This document shows positions 63,859 to 64,000 of a DNA stretch of 64,000 bases, piece by piece (within the stretch, counting starts at the first letter, position 1; the number at the start of each line of letters is the position of its first letter). Under the pieces are notes generated by a model. The model saw only the letters and a program-made list of their open reading frames with translations. It was not told the origin of the DNA and did no database searches. The stretch lies in assembly GCF_013340285.1 (NCBI RefSeq), contig NZ_BLVO01000001.1, positions 58,779 to 122,778 on the forward strand. The letters are read 5' to 3'. Origin of the DNA: Desulfovibrio subterraneus (GTDB lineage: Bacteria > Desulfobacterota > Desulfovibrionia > Desulfovibrionales > Desulfovibrionaceae). The position numbers and the translations under genes were made by a program.

Positions 63859-63937
63859 AAAAACAGAAAAACTCCGGCCCTCATCGGTACCGGAGTTTTT
63901 CGTTCTGGAAATAAGTCTTGGCGGCGGCCTACTTTCC
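63859..63937 (-). repeat. 5S rRNA terminator region, proximal copy
   Basis: The hairpin ACTCCGG / CCGGAGT (63866-63902) directly follows the 5S gene on the minus strand and ends in five T residues, so it is the likely rRNA operon terminator. It pairs with the remnant at 63649-63727. Confidence 0.85.
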
Positions 63938-64000
63938 CACCAGCTCCCTGGCAGTATCATCGGCGATGGCGGGCTTAACTTCCGAGTTCGGAATGGGATC
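63916..64000 (-). rRNA. rrf: 5S ribosomal RNA (partial, cut by window end)
   Basis: On the minus strand the sequence reads GATCCCATTCCGAACTCGGA, AGTTAAGCCCGCC, GATGATACTGCC, GTGGGAAAGTAGG, CCGCCGCCAAGA, which is the 3' two thirds of bacterial 5S rRNA (loop B/C to helix I). The 5' third and the rest of the rRNA operon lie beyond base 64000. Confidence 0.95.

Noticed and set aside
62848..63884. Several 60-180-codon ORFs in the region near the rRNA operon
   Set aside because: They run through duplicated repeat blocks and the 5S terminator, and the two copies give related peptides only because the DNA is repeated.

Overview
The window comes from a sulfate-reducing deltaproteobacterium of the Desulfovibrio type. 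The evidence is a desulfoferrodoxin-rubredoxin operon, a split-Soret cytochrome c, a DcrA-like chemoreceptor with a c-type heme motif, a giant FAD/Fe-S D-lactate dehydrogenase-type protein, an unusually dense set of chemoreceptors (five, one of them cut by the window edge), and GC-rich codon use. I cannot fix the species from the sequence alone. There is no prophage, CRISPR array or transposase; most of the window is core chromosome.

Layout. 1-11 kb: chemoreceptor tail, CorA-type channel overlapping a receiver/PEP-synthase-like protein, Cache-GGDEF cyclase, D-lactate dehydrogenase-like oxidase, then an unannotated Fur-box operon of two microproteins. 11-19.6 kb: an HxlR regulator and its likely targets, rubredoxin plus superoxide reductase, a PilZ protein, the heme chemoreceptor, ruvX-mltG, and a PEP-CTERM protein. 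19.7-27.4 kb: a chemoreceptor with a C-terminal sensor domain, a two-gene operon resembling the double-cubane-cluster protein and its ATPase, a divergent hydantoinase-like protein, a small lipoprotein and a GntR regulator. 27.7-38 kb: an FG-GAP lipoprotein, a Cu/Zn-type permease behind a 24-bp palindrome, serS, tRNA-Lys, a second Fur-box microprotein, rsmB, a DksA-type protein and a two-domain acyltransferase. 38.3-43.6 kb: an adenosine-specific kinase family protein, a dCache chemoreceptor and glnA.

44-50.7 kb is the most unusual part. A complete split-Soret cytochrome gene is followed by four surface-polysaccharide genes (flippase, two glycosyltransferases, polymerase/ligase), visibly AT-richer than their surroundings. 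These are followed by a second, 98% identical copy of only the last 326 bp of the cytochrome locus. That is the structure expected from single-crossover (Campbell-type) integration of a circle carrying the 3' end of the cytochrome gene.

50.8-64 kb: a helix-turn-helix regulator with a periplasmic-binding-protein-like domain, der, an RlmM-like methyltransferase, a DMT exporter, a divergent ADP-ribosylglycohydrolase, a SAM methyltransferase, a lysozyme-like protein, an HBM chemoreceptor and dsdA. The end is a repeat-rich zone next to a 5S rRNA gene (minus strand, cut by the window end).

Scattered through the window are four copies of a ~95-bp repeat, all in gaps between convergent genes, and several palindromes that look like operators for Fur, HxlR, ArsR/SmtB and CRP/FNR-type regulators.
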